64,000 nucleotides of DNA from Pseudomonas sp. S35. GTDB taxonomy: Bacteria; Pseudomonadota; Gammaproteobacteria; Pseudomonadales; Pseudomonadaceae. Both the position numbers and the translations under genes were made by a program. The notes beneath the pieces were generated by a model. That model saw only the letters and a list, made by a program, of their open reading frames with translations. It searched no databases and was not told where the DNA came from. Of the stretch, positions 1 through 8,867 are shown in pieces (the first letter of the stretch is position 1; each line of letters starts with the position of its first letter). The stretch covers positions 5,146,001 to 5,210,000 of the forward strand of contig NZ_CP019431.1 of assembly GCF_009866765.1 (NCBI RefSeq), written 5' to 3'.

Positions 1-520
1 CCTGCACCTGGCCTTGCAACTTGGTATTGGCGCTCGACAGCTCGGTGGTACTGGACGTCATTTGTGCGAGGCGCTTGTCCAGTTCAGTGGCCTGGCCGGC
101 AACGCCGAGCTGCTGCTTGCCCTGTTCCAGCAACTGGCTTTCCAGCTGTTTGATCTGCAGTTTCAGCGCTTCGCTGCCGTTGTTAACACTGGCCTCACTG
201 GCCACCACCTTGCCGGAAATGTCCTGCAGGCGCCCCGCCGCTTCTTCGCTGATGCGCGCAAAGCTTTCCTGGGTCGCAACCAATTGCTGGCCCATCAGGG
301 AGATCTGCTGGAAGCTCCACCAGGCCAGGCCGGCAAAGGCGATCAGCAGCGCGCCGATCAACGCCCACAGCGGGCCGGTGCTGGCGCCCTTGACCTTGAC
401 GACCGGCACGTTGCGCGAACGCACCGAGGTGGCCGGGGAAGGTTCGAAATCATCATCATCCCCGTGGTCGGCCCGCAGGCTGGGAACGTTGTCGAAATCG
501 TCTTTAGCATCGTTACGCAT
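1..520 (-). CDS. Coiled-coil inner-membrane protein of unknown function (partial, C-terminus cut by window)
   Basis: The frame opens with ATG at 520 on the minus strand and runs off the left edge, so only the first 173 residues are visible. The start is followed by an acidic cytoplasmic segment with a DDDD stretch, a basic patch, one hydrophobic segment at about residues 52-72 (LWALIGALLIAFAGLAWW), and then a Q/E/K-rich region with heptad character that looks like a periplasmic coiled coil. It lies upstream of an epimerase, as does an uncharacterised P. aeruginosa protein often annotated as ATPase-like. No catalytic motif is visible, so the family is only described. Confidence 0.75.
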   Translation of the reverse strand, partial: MRNDAKDDFDNVPSLRADHGDDDDFEPSPATSVRSRNVPVVKVKGASTGPLWALIGALLIAFAGLAWWSFQQISLMGQQLVATQESFARISEEAAGRLQDISGKVVASEASVNNGSEALKLQIKQLESQLLEQGKQQLGVAGQATELDKRLAQMTSSTTELSSANTKLQGQVQ

Positions 521-647
521 GAATCAACCCTGAATCGGTGAGTTAGCTGGTTGGAAAGCCGAGCGCCGGGAGTATAAACCGCAGTTGCGTCGCACTGATC
601 GACCCGGAACCCTGAATTCGGTTCCCGATATGTTGCCTGGCGTGACC

Positions 648-1646
648 TTACTTGAACCCCGGATCCTGAGCCTTCCACCAACTGCAAAACTCGTCGAGGG
701 CGGTCCACAGGCTGACCTTGGGCTCGTAGTCCAGATAATGCCTGGCGCGACTGATGTCCAGGGTGAAATCTTTGTTCATCACCTGCATGCCCAGGCGCGA
801 CAACGCCGGTTCCGGCCGCCCGGGCCACAGTGCGCAGAAGGCCTCGTTCAACGCCGCCACGCTGTAGGACAAACCATAGGACCGATAACGGGTGACCTGG
901 GGCAGTTCCATTTGGCGCATCACGTAGTTCACCACATCCCACACCGGTACCGGCGCGCCGTTGCTGATGTTGTAGGCCCGGCCCAACGCTGAGCCGGGGG
1001 CCAGCAAGCTGCTGAGCAATGCTTCGTTGAGGTTGTGGATGCTGGTGAAGTCGACCTTGTTCAGGCCATCGCCGACGATCGCCAGGCGCTTCTTGCGCTG
1101 CATTTTCAGCAGCCGCGGGAAGATGCTCATGTCCCCGGCACCGGTGACGAAGCGCGGACGCAGGGCCAGCACTTCAAGGCCGAACTCCTGGGCACCGAAC
1201 ACCTTCTGCTCCGCCAGGTATTTGGTGGCGGCATAAGGATGCTTGAAGCGTTTGGGCACTTGCTCTTCGGTGAGGCCCAGGTGATCACGGCCATCAAAGT
1301 AGATCGACGGCGAGGACAGGTGCACCAGGCGCCCAACCCGCTGTTTAAGGCAGGCTTCAACGACGTTTTCGGTGACCAGCACGTTGCCCTGATGAAAATC
1401 CTGATAACGCCCCCACAGCCCCACGGCACCGGCACAGTGCACCACGGCTTCGACATCGCGGCACAGGTCGCGTACCAGGTCGGCGTCATTCAAATCACCC
1501 TGGATAAACTCGGCACCACGCCGCACCAAGTGCTCCACGCCCTCGGCGCGCCGCCCGTTGACCCGCACGTCCAAGCCCTGCTCCAGGGCGAAACGCGCAA
1601 AGCGCCCGCCGATGAAGCCGCTTGCGCCGGTGACCAGAACTTTCAT
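648..1646 (-). CDS. NAD(P)-dependent epimerase/dehydratase family protein (extended SDR)
   Basis: A 332-aa protein with an N-terminal Rossmann glycine motif TGASGFIGG (residues 6-14) and the SDR catalytic residues Ser112 and Tyr138-x3-Lys142 (YAATK). The overall sequence resembles the 3-beta-hydroxysteroid dehydrogenase/sugar epimerase branch of extended SDRs, so it probably oxidises or epimerises a nucleotide sugar or a small secondary alcohol with NAD(P). The substrate cannot be read from the sequence. ATG at 1646 is preceded by an AGGAGG-like site. It lies between argP and the coiled-coil gene, as in P. aeruginosa. Confidence 0.88.
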   Translation of the reverse strand: MKVLVTGASGFIGGRFARFALEQGLDVRVNGRRAEGVEHLVRRGAEFIQGDLNDADLVRDLCRDVEAVVHCAGAVGLWGRYQDFHQGNVLVTENVVEACLKQRVGRLVHLSSPSIYFDGRDHLGLTEEQVPKRFKHPYAATKYLAEQKVFGAQEFGLEVLALRPRFVTGAGDMSIFPRLLKMQRKKRLAIVGDGLNKVDFTSIHNLNEALLSSLLAPGSALGRAYNISNGAPVPVWDVVNYVMRQMELPQVTRYRSYGLSYSVAALNEAFCALWPGRPEPALSRLGMQVMNKDFTLDISRARHYLDYEPKVSLWTALDEFCSWWKAQDPGFK

Positions 1647-1671
1647 GGAGCCTCCTACGGATGCAGCTGTA

Positions 1672-1742
1672 AGCGTCAGGCTATAAGCTGCAAGTTAAAT
1701 ACGGTCTGCAAGCTCTTCTCTTGCAGCTTGCAGCTTGACGCT
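1672..1742. repeat. Imperfect 23-bp inverted repeat of the AGCTGCAAG family
   Basis: Left arm 1672-1694 and right arm 1720-1742 are inverted copies with about three mismatches around a 25-nt loop. The arms carry AGCTGCAAG units that recur at 23647-23693. It lies between the epimerase start and the argP stop and could fold as a long hairpin on RNA. It probably belongs to a dispersed repeat family rather than being gene-specific. Confidence 0.7.
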
Positions 1743-1744
1743 AG

Positions 1745-2641
1745 TCACTGCTCATACGGCACCAACCACTGGCCACATGCCTGGGCCAAGTGATCGGTCA
1801 ACAGGCCCAGCAACTGCCCGCCACTGCGCCAATGATGCCAGTACAACGGCACATCGATGGGCTTATCTGGTAACAACTCGACCAGCACGCCCTTTTCCAA
1901 CTGATCGCGCACCTGTAATTCGGGCACCAGCCCCCAACCGAGCCCGGACTCCGCCAGGCGGATGAAGCCTTCGGACGATGGGCATAAATGGTGCTCGAAA
2001 CCACCGTCTACACCGAGGGACGCCAGGTAGCGATGCTGTAGGAAGTCATCCGGGCCAAACACCAACGCCGGGGTGCGGGCCAGTTGATCGGCACGCACCC
2101 CGCCAGGAAAGTGCCGGGCAATAAAGGCCGGACTGGCCAGCGCCCGATAACGCATGGCGCCCAGCAACAGGCTGCGGGCCCCAGCGACCGGGCGTTCGCT
2201 GGCGCAGATACAGGCTGCCACTTCACCGGCGCGCATGCGTTTGAGGCCGACGGTCTGGTCTTCCACAATCAAATCCAGCAGCAAATGCTGTTCGGCGCAG
2301 AAGTTGCTGACGGCCTCGGCCCACCACGTGGCCAGGCTGTCGGCATTCAGGGCGATGCGCAGGCGTTCGGGCATGCCCTCTTCATCCAGCGCCGGCACCT
2401 GGCTTTGCAGGTCGCGTTCCAGCAATCGCACCTGTTGCACATGGTTAAGCAGGCGCCGACCAATATCGGTGGGCGTCGGCGGCGAGGCGCGCACCAGCAC
2501 CGGTTGGCCGATGCGTGCCTCCAATAATTTGATGCGCTGGGAAATCGCCGACTGCGACAACCCCAGCACTTGGGCACCGCGCTCGAAGCCAGCCTGTTCC
2601 ACCACGGCCGCCAGGGCAGAAAGCAATTTATAGTCGAACAT
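1745..2641 (-). CDS. argP: LysR-type regulator ArgP (IciA)
   Basis: A 298-aa LysR-family regulator, the usual ArgP length. It has an N-terminal winged HTH (residues 1-60, with SQSAISQRIKLLE as the recognition region) and a periplasmic-binding-like effector domain. In E. coli, ArgP senses arginine and lysine and activates argO. Here it diverges from an ACT-domain gene and argO, which supports the same role. The start chosen is ATG 2641 (MFDYKLLSAL), because upstream in-frame codons lie in the divergent promoter region and do not resemble the family. Confidence 0.93.
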   Translation of the reverse strand: MFDYKLLSALAAVVEQAGFERGAQVLGLSQSAISQRIKLLEARIGQPVLVRASPPTPTDIGRRLLNHVQQVRLLERDLQSQVPALDEEGMPERLRIALNADSLATWWAEAVSNFCAEQHLLLDLIVEDQTVGLKRMRAGEVAACICASERPVAGARSLLLGAMRYRALASPAFIARHFPGGVRADQLARTPALVFGPDDFLQHRYLASLGVDGGFEHHLCPSSEGFIRLAESGLGWGLVPELQVRDQLEKGVLVELLPDKPIDVPLYWHHWRSGGQLLGLLTDHLAQACGQWLVPYEQ

Positions 2642-2738
2642 CAGTTTCCCTAATGAGCGATCAGCAATATTGGTTTTTCTTATACAGCTAAGCCCGTGAG
2701 AATGACCAGCATTGCTTACCTCTATCAAGGAACCTCAC

Positions 2739-3140
2739 ATGGCTGGCGAAACCGCTCTGGCAACCCTGTTGCGCAGCATGAGCCCTCACCTCAACGAAGG
2801 TGACTACGTGTTCTGTACCTTGCCCGACCACCGTATCCCGGACGGTTGCGAGGCAATCGGCAGCTTTCGCGAACAGGAAGGCCTGACACTGATCCTGGAA
2901 CGCCAGCAAGCCGAACACGCCGGGTTGGCCTTCGATTACGTGGCCGCCTGGATCACCCTGAACGTGCATTCGGCCCTGGAAGCCGTGGGTCTCACCGCTG
3001 CCTTCGCCAGTGCGCTGGGCAAGGCCGGGATCAGTTGCAACGTGATTGCCGGCTACTACCACGATCACCTGTTTGTCGGCCGCGCCGATGCCGAGCGCGC
3101 CATGCATGTGCTGCGCCAGTTGGCGGCGAACGCGGAGTAA
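2739..3140 (+). CDS. ACT-domain protein (DUF2241/ACT_3 type)
   Basis: A 133-aa protein resembling tandem small ACT domains: an N-terminal part with YVFCTLPD and a C-terminal ACT-like part with the conserved NVIAGYYHDHLFV stretch. Such proteins are thought to bind amino acids, but no reaction is established. ATG 2739 follows an AAGGA site. It is the first gene of a probable two-gene unit with argO, 5 bp downstream, and is transcribed away from argP, so it may be under ArgP control (inference). Confidence 0.85.
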   Translation: MAGETALATLLRSMSPHLNEGDYVFCTLPDHRIPDGCEAIGSFREQEGLTLILERQQAEHAGLAFDYVAAWITLNVHSALEAVGLTAAFASALGKAGISCNVIAGYYHDHLFVGRADAERAMHVLRQLAANAE

Positions 3141-3145
3141 ACCCT

Positions 3146-3748
3146 ATGTGGCAAAGCTATCTGAATGGGCTGTTGGTCGCCCTCGGCCTGATCATGGCCA
3201 TCGGCACCCAGAACGCCTTTGTCTTGGCGCAAAGCCTGCGCCGTGAACATCACCTGCCGGTGGCGGCATTGTGCGTGGTGTGTGATGCGCTACTGGTGGC
3301 GGCCGGGGTGTTCGGCCTGGCCACGGTTCTCGCGCAAAACCCGCTGCTATTGGCGATTGCCCGCTGGGGCGGGGCGGCGTTCCTGTTGTGGTACGGCACC
3401 CTGGCCCTGCGCCGGGCGTTTTCGACACAAAGCCTGGAACAAGGCGGCACCCTCAACGTGCGTTCATTACGCGCCGTGATGCTCAGTGCCCTGGCCGTGA
3501 CCCTGCTCAACCCCCACGTTTATCTGGACACTGTGCTGCTGATCGGCTCACTGGGCGCGCAGCAGACCGAGCCCGGTGCCTATGTCGCCGGGGCCGCGAG
3601 TGCATCGTTCCTGTGGTTTGCCACCCTCGCACTCGGCGCAGCGTGGCTGGCACCCTGGCTCGCGCGCCCCGCCACTTGGCGCCTGCTCGACCTGTTGGTG
3701 GCCGTGATGATGTTCAGCGTGGCCTACCAATTAATAAGTGCACCGTGA
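3146..3748 (+). CDS. argO: Arginine/lysine exporter ArgO (LysE family)
   Basis: A 200-aa LysE/ArgO-family membrane protein with about six hydrophobic segments. It shows the N-terminal signature AIGTQNAFVLAQSL and the central NPHVYLD motif of the family. It exports basic amino acids across the inner membrane. It sits next to argP, its regulator in E. coli, with the ACT-domain gene immediately upstream. Confidence 0.9.
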   Translation: MWQSYLNGLLVALGLIMAIGTQNAFVLAQSLRREHHLPVAALCVVCDALLVAAGVFGLATVLAQNPLLLAIARWGGAAFLLWYGTLALRRAFSTQSLEQGGTLNVRSLRAVMLSALAVTLLNPHVYLDTVLLIGSLGAQQTEPGAYVAGAASASFLWFATLALGAAWLAPWLARPATWRLLDLLVAVMMFSVAYQLISAP

Positions 3749-3925
3749 AGTTATTCCAAAAGGCTCTGGAACCTCTATCCCACACAGTTGTTGCGTGGTT
3801 TTGCCGCACCCCCGGTGCTATGATCCTGCCCCTGCGCCGCAAAGAGTACAAACTCCCCGGCGCTTGTTTGGCCGCCCGTGATCGGCCTTGCGCTCACCGC
3901 AACTGACCTGATTAGGAGAATCATC

Positions 3926-4522
3926 ATGGCTTTCGAATTGCCGCCGCTGCCCTACGCACACGATGCCCTGCAGCCGCACATCTCCAAGGAAACCTTGGAG
4001 TTCCACCACGACAAGCACCACAACACCTATGTCGTGAACCTGAACAACCTGGTGCCTGGCACCGAGTTCGAAGGCAAGACCCTGGAAGAGATCGTTAAAT
4101 CCTCTTCGGGCGGCATCTTCAACAACGCCGCGCAGGTCTGGAACCACACCTTCTACTGGAACTGCCTGGCGCCAAACGCCGGCGGCCAACCTACCGGCGC
4201 GCTGGCTGAAGCCATCAACGCTGCGTTCGGTTCGTTCGACAAGTTCAAGGAAGAGTTCACCAAAACCTCCGTCGGCACCTTCGGTTCCGGTTGGGGCTGG
4301 CTGGTGAAAAAGGCTGACGGCTCCCTGGCCCTGGCCAGCACCATCGGCGCCGGCAACCCGCTGACCAGCGGCGACACCCCGCTGCTGACCTGCGACGTGT
4401 GGGAACACGCTTACTACATCGACTACCGCAACGTGCGTCCAAAGTATGTGGAAGCGTTCTGGAACCTGGTCAACTGGAAGTTCGTGGCTGAGCAATTCGA
4501 AGGCAAGACCTTCACTGCCTAA
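3926..4522 (+). CDS. sodB: Superoxide dismutase [Fe]
   Basis: A 198-aa cytoplasmic superoxide dismutase. The four metal ligands are in place: His27, His74, Asp157 and His161. Gln70 in the AAQVWNH segment marks the iron rather than manganese type. It converts superoxide to peroxide and oxygen. ATG 3926 is preceded by TTAGGAGAATCATC, a strong ribosome-binding site. It is monocistronic, followed by a clear terminator. Confidence 0.97.
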   Translation: MAFELPPLPYAHDALQPHISKETLEFHHDKHHNTYVVNLNNLVPGTEFEGKTLEEIVKSSSGGIFNNAAQVWNHTFYWNCLAPNAGGQPTGALAEAINAAFGSFDKFKEEFTKTSVGTFGSGWGWLVKKADGSLALASTIGAGNPLTSGDTPLLTCDVWEHAYYIDYRNVRPKYVEAFWNLVNWKFVAEQFEGKTFTA

Positions 4523-4542
4523 GCAACGCTTGCAGTAGAAAG

Positions 4543-4567
4543 AGCCCGGCGATCGCCGGGCTTTTTT
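4543..4567 (+). terminator. Rho-independent terminator of sodB
   Basis: An 8-bp GC-rich stem (AGCCCGGC / GCCGGGCT) with a GATC loop runs into six T residues, 20 bp after the sodB stop. Confidence 0.93.
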
Positions 4568-4679
4568 GTGGGAGAGCAATGGAAACCGAAACACATCCGG
4601 GAACTGCGCAGTTGAATGTCACCACTCAGTCGCCGAGAGGAATACCTCCTCTTCCTCATAATCCTCGGAGATATTCATA

Positions 4680-4835
4680 ATGTTGACTGCCCTATTTGCA
4701 CTCCCTGCGCTTGCATCAGTGGCTGGCACCGCTGTAAAGACGGGAACGGACATGGCAAAAAAACTGTTAACTCCATTTGCCGAAGGGCCAATAGATTTCG
4801 CGCAAAAAACTGTCACTAACGCCATAACGTTCTGA
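4680..4835 (+). CDS. Putative 51-aa amphipathic small protein
   Basis: An ATG at 4680 opens a 51-codon frame ending in TGA at 4835. CGGAG lies about nine bases upstream. The product starts MLTALFALPALASVAGTAV, a hydrophobic helix, followed by a Lys-containing amphipathic stretch and a polar tail ending AITF. There is no cysteine. It sits alone between the sodB terminator and bifA. I do not recognise a family. The good Shine-Dalgarno site and the sensible hydrophobic-then-amphipathic pattern favour a real gene, but its shortness leaves doubt. Confidence 0.45.
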   Translation: MLTALFALPALASVAGTAVKTGTDMAKKLLTPFAEGPIDFAQKTVTNAITF

Positions 4836-5044
4836 CTCGTGCATTCTGCTGTACCCGTTCAGTGCAGCAGACGCAGGCGGCGGAGATGATCCGCCGTCGG
4901 TTTAAGCCTTGCCGATACGCGCTTGTGCCCCCCGCCAAACACTCCCCAGCCTCTGTGCCGTGAATGTCCCTTTGACTGCCATCACCAGATTGCCAATACT
5001 CATGGCATATTGACGGCCACCCGCATGAGACAAGGAATGCCCCT

Positions 5045-7096
5045 TTGAAGCTGGAACTCAAAAACAGCTTGTCAGTGAAGTTGCTACGGGTTGTGCTGCT
5101 GTCGGCATTGATCGTGGGCGTGGCGCTGAGCGTGGCGCAGATCGTTTTCGATGCCTACAAGACGCGCCAGGCCGTGGCCGGCGATGCCCAGCGCATCCTC
5201 GACATGTTTCGCGACCCCTCGACCCAGGCCGTCTACAGCCTGGACCGCGAGATGGGCATGCAGGTGATCGAAGGGCTATTTCAGGACGACGCGGTGCGCA
5301 TGGCCTCCATCGGCCACCCCAACGAAACCATGCTGGCGGAAAAAAGCCGCGCCTTGCAGCAATCCTCCAGCCGCTGGCTGACCGACCTGATCCTGGGCCA
5401 GGAGCGCACGTTCACCACGGCATTGGTCGGCAAAGGCCCCTACAGCGAGTATTACGGCGACCTGAGCATCACCCTCGACACGGCCACTTATGGCAAAGGC
5501 TTTATTGTCAGCTCGGTGATCATCTTTATTTCCGGGGTGTTACGCGCGTTGGCCATGGGCCTGGTGCTGTACCTGGTGTACCACTGGCTGCTGACCAAGC
5601 CGCTGTCGCGGATTATCGAACACCTGACGTCGATCAACCCGGACCGCCCCAGCGAGCACAAGATCCCGCAGCTCAAGGGCCACGAACGCAACGAGCTGGG
5701 GCTGTGGATCAATACCGCCAACCAGTTGCTCGAATCCATCGAACGCAATACCCATCTGCGCCACGAAGCGGAGTCCAGCCTGCTGCGCATGGCCCAGTAC
5801 GACTTCCTCACCGGCCTGCCGAACCGCCAGAAACTGCAGGAGCAGTTGGATAAGATCCTGATCGACGCCGGCCGACGCCAGCGTCGTGTGGCGGTGCTGT
5901 GCGTGGGCCTGGACGATTTCAAGAGCGTCAACGAGCAGTTCACGTACCAGGCTGGCGACAAATTGCTGCTGGCCCTGGCCGACCGACTGCGCGCCCACAG
6001 CGGCCGCCTTGGCGCCCTGGCCCGCCTGGGTGGCGACCAGTTCGCCCTGGTGCAGGCCGATATCGAACAGCCTTATGAAGCCGCTGAACTGGCGCAAAGT
6101 ATCCTCGACGATCTCGAAGCGGAGTTCGCCCTGGACCACGAAACCATCCGCCTGCGTGCCACCATCGGCATTACCCTGTTCCCGGAAGACGGCGACAGCA
6201 CCGAAAAGCTGCTGCAAAAAGCCGAACAGACCATGACCCTGGCCAAGAGCCGTTCGCGCAACCGCTATCAGTTCTACATCGCCAGCGTCGACAGCGAAAT
6301 GCGCCGTCGCCGCGAGCTGGAAAAAGACTTGCGCGAGGCCCTGGGCCGCGAGCAGTTTCACCTGGTGTACCAACCGCAGATCAGCTATCGCAACCAGCAT
6401 GTGGTGGGCGTCGAAGCCCTGATCCGCTGGCAGCATCCGGAACATGGCCTGGTCCCGCCAGACCTGTTCATCCCGCTGGCCGAGCAGAACGGCACCATCA
6501 TTGCGATAGGCGAATGGGTGCTGGACCAGGCCTGCCGCCAACTGCGCGAATGGCATGACCAGGGTTTCACCGAGCTGCGCATGGCGGTCAATCTGTCTAC
6601 CGTGCAGTTGCACCACACCGAGTTGCCACGGGTGGTCAATAACCTGATGCAGATCTACCGCTTGCCCCCGCGCAGCCTGGAGCTGGAAGTCACCGAAACC
6701 GGCCTGATGGAAGACATCAGCACCGCCGCCCAACACCTGTTGAGCCTGCGCCGTTCCGGGGCGTTGATCGCCATTGATGACTTCGGCACCGGCTATTCAT
6801 CGCTGAGTTACCTCAAGAGCCTGCCGCTGGACAAGATCAAGATCGACAAGAGCTTCGTCCAGGACCTGCTGGACGATGACGACGACGCGACCATCGTGCG
6901 GGCCATTATCCAGTTGGGCAAAAGCCTGGGCATGCAGGTTATCGCCGAAGGCGTGGAAACCGCCGAGCAGGAGGCGTACATCATCTCCGAGGGTTGCCAT
7001 GAAGGTCAGGGCTACTACTACAGCAAACCCTTGCAAGCCCGGGAGCTGGGAGTTTTTTTGAAGCAGGCCGAGCGTAATAACGCAGCCATTCTCTGA
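5045..7096 (+). CDS. bifA: Cyclic-di-GMP phosphodiesterase BifA (degenerate GGDEF plus EAL)
   Basis: A 683-aa membrane protein. A TM helix at about residues 14-34 and a second near 157-180 bracket a periplasmic region. A HAMP-like linker, a GGDEF domain with the altered motif GGDQF (329-333) and an EAL domain (EAL at 457-459, DDFGTG loop at 578-583) follow. P. aeruginosa BifA has the same altered GGDQF motif and acts as a c-di-GMP phosphodiesterase that promotes swarming and limits biofilm; GTP binding at the degenerate site is thought to tune activity. The start is TTG 5045 with AAGGA eight bases upstream, matching the family N-terminus MKLELKNSLSVKLLR. Confidence 0.95.
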   Translation: MKLELKNSLSVKLLRVVLLSALIVGVALSVAQIVFDAYKTRQAVAGDAQRILDMFRDPSTQAVYSLDREMGMQVIEGLFQDDAVRMASIGHPNETMLAEKSRALQQSSSRWLTDLILGQERTFTTALVGKGPYSEYYGDLSITLDTATYGKGFIVSSVIIFISGVLRALAMGLVLYLVYHWLLTKPLSRIIEHLTSINPDRPSEHKIPQLKGHERNELGLWINTANQLLESIERNTHLRHEAESSLLRMAQYDFLTGLPNRQKLQEQLDKILIDAGRRQRRVAVLCVGLDDFKSVNEQFTYQAGDKLLLALADRLRAHSGRLGALARLGGDQFALVQADIEQPYEAAELAQSILDDLEAEFALDHETIRLRATIGITLFPEDGDSTEKLLQKAEQTMTLAKSRSRNRYQFYIASVDSEMRRRRELEKDLREALGREQFHLVYQPQISYRNQHVVGVEALIRWQHPEHGLVPPDLFIPLAEQNGTIIAIGEWVLDQACRQLREWHDQGFTELRMAVNLSTVQLHHTELPRVVNNLMQIYRLPPRSLELEVTETGLMEDISTAAQHLLSLRRSGALIAIDDFGTGYSSLSYLKSLPLDKIKIDKSFVQDLLDDDDDATIVRAIIQLGKSLGMQVIAEGVETAEQEAYIISEGCHEGQGYYYSKPLQARELGVFLKQAERNNAAIL

Positions 7097-7144
7097 CGCG
7101 GCAAAACGATACTGAATATTTCCCGCGTTTAACCCTTTACACAA

Positions 7145-7163
7145 AATGCAAATCTTTCGCATT
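7145..7163. promoter_or_regulatory. Fur-box-like palindrome upstream of icmP
   Basis: The 19-bp sequence AATGCAAATCTTTCGCATT is a 9-1-9 imperfect palindrome. It matches 13 of 18 defined positions of the Fur consensus AATGATAATNATTATCATT. It lies about 60 bp upstream of the icmP start, where an operator would overlap a promoter. Confidence 0.5.
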
Positions 7164-7223
7164 ATGTCGCAGTTTTTGCGCTCCCCCGCGCGCCCTATCA
7201 ACAACCGAAGCAGGATGTTCGCC

Positions 7224-8567
7224 ATGATTCGTATGCCCCTGGCCACCGCCAGTCTGCTGGCCATTGCCATTTCTCTCGCCGGTTGCGGCGAAGGTAAAGA
7301 CAAGGCAGCAGCACCTCAGGCGCCGACCCCGGCTGCCAGCACTACCGCTCCAGCGGCTGCCACCCCTGCCGGCCAGGTCGACGAAACAGCGGCCAAGGCC
7401 GTTGTCGCACATTACGCCGACATCGTGTTCGCGGTGTACAGCGACGCCGAGTCCACGGCGAAAACCCTGCAAACCGCTATCGACGCGTTCCTTGCCAAGC
7501 CGAACGACGAAACCCTGAAAGCCGCCCGCGCGGCCTGGGTTGCCGCACGCGTGCCGTACTTGCAGAGCGAAGTGTTCCGTTTCGGCAACACCATCATTGA
7601 CGATTGGGAAGGTCAGGTGAACGCCTGGCCCCTGGACGAAGGCCTGATCGACTACGTCGACAAATCCTACGAGCACGCCCTGGGTAACCCAGGCGCCACT
7701 GCCAACATCATCGCCAACACCGAGATCCAGGTCGGCGAAGACAAGATCGACGTGAAGGACATCACCCCGGAAAAACTCGCCAGCCTCAACGAGCTGGGCG
7801 GTTCCGAAGCCAACGTCGCCACCGGCTACCACGCCATCGAATTCCTGCTCTGGGGCCAAGACCTGAACGGCACCGGCCCAGGCGCCGGCAACCGTCCTGC
7901 GTCGGACTACCTGACCGGCGATGGCGCCACAGGCGGCCACAACGAGCGTCGTCGCGCCTACCTGAGCGCCGTGACCCAACTGCTGGTCAGCGACCTGCAG
8001 GAAATGGTCGGCAACTGGAAACCCGCCGTCGAAGACAACTACCGCGCCACCCTGGAGGCAGAACCTGCCACCGACGGCCTGCGCAAGATGCTGTTCGGCA
8101 TGGGCAGCCTGTCCTTGGGCGAGCTGGCCGGTGAGCGCATGAAGGTTTCCCTGGAAGCCAACTCGCCGGAAGACGAACACGACTGCTTCAGCGATAACAC
8201 CCACAACTCGCAGTTCTATGACGCCAAGGGCATCCGCAACGTCTACCTGGGCGAGTACACCCGCGTCGACGGCACCAAGATGACCGGCGCCAGCCTGTCG
8301 TCCCTGGTAGCCAAGGCCGACCCGGCTGCCGACACCGCCCTGAAGGCCGACCTGGCTGCAACCGAAGCCAAGATGCAGGTCATTGTTGACCACGCCAACA
8401 AGGGTGAGCACTACGACCAGTTGATCGCAGCCGGCAACGAGGCAGGCAACCAGATCGTGCGCGAGGCGATTGCTTCGCTGGTCAAGCAGACCGGTTCGAT
8501 CGAAGCCGCCGCAGGCAAGCTGGGCATCAGCGACCTGAACCCGGATAACGCCGATCACGAGTTCTGA
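7224..8567 (+). CDS. icmP: Imelysin-family lipoprotein (IcmP-like, iron-associated)
   Basis: A 447-aa exported lipoprotein: signal peptide with lipobox LAGC (Cys21), an Ala/Pro-rich linker, then an imelysin (peptidase M75) domain with the GxHxxE motif GYHAIE (His203, Glu206). The P. aeruginosa homologue was described as an insulin-cleaving outer-membrane protein; many imelysins are now linked to iron uptake rather than proteolysis. ATG 7224 was chosen because AGGA is suitably spaced; ATG 7215 is an alternative adding three residues. The Fur-box-like site upstream supports iron control. Confidence 0.88.
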   Translation: MIRMPLATASLLAIAISLAGCGEGKDKAAAPQAPTPAASTTAPAAATPAGQVDETAAKAVVAHYADIVFAVYSDAESTAKTLQTAIDAFLAKPNDETLKAARAAWVAARVPYLQSEVFRFGNTIIDDWEGQVNAWPLDEGLIDYVDKSYEHALGNPGATANIIANTEIQVGEDKIDVKDITPEKLASLNELGGSEANVATGYHAIEFLLWGQDLNGTGPGAGNRPASDYLTGDGATGGHNERRRAYLSAVTQLLVSDLQEMVGNWKPAVEDNYRATLEAEPATDGLRKMLFGMGSLSLGELAGERMKVSLEANSPEDEHDCFSDNTHNSQFYDAKGIRNVYLGEYTRVDGTKMTGASLSSLVAKADPAADTALKADLAATEAKMQVIVDHANKGEHYDQLIAAGNEAGNQIVREAIASLVKQTGSIEAAAGKLGISDLNPDNADHEF

Positions 8568-8586
8568 TCAGTGCCGTGTTGAATGA

Positions 8587-8610
8587 GGCGACCTTCGGGT
8601 CGCCTTTTTT
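8587..8610 (+). terminator. Rho-independent terminator of icmP
   Basis: Perfect stem GGCGACC / GGTCGCC with a TTCG tetraloop and six T residues, 20 bp after the icmP stop. Confidence 0.95.
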
Positions 8611-8655
8611 GTGTGCCCTGACAACTACCGCGTCCTCCCTGTGTATGTGACTTAC

Positions 8656-8784
8656 TGTAGTGAGCGGGCTTGTCGAATCGTCGCACCGCCCGCGCTGGGC
8701 TGCGAAGCAGGCCTGATGGATCTGCAGTGAACCCGTCGGGGGACAAGCCCCCTCACCACAGCAAGCCCCCTCCCACATTTGATC
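8656..8784. repeat. REPIN-like inverted repeat plus an adjoining REP half
   Basis: The TGTAGTGAGCGGGCTTGTC arm (8656-8674) is matched in inverted form at 8742-8760 (17 of 19 positions), making a doublet of about 105 bp. Directly abutting it, 8761-8784 carries a half unit of the other REP class (GCAAGCCCCCTCCCACA). The 300-bp gap between icmP and trkH contains little else. Confidence 0.7.
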
Positions 8785-8867
8785 CATGTTGTTCCAAAAT
8801 TCGCCGGTTTACATGCCCTGCACCCCAGGTAGAATGGCGCCTGCCCTCTATCACCCGAGCGAATTTC

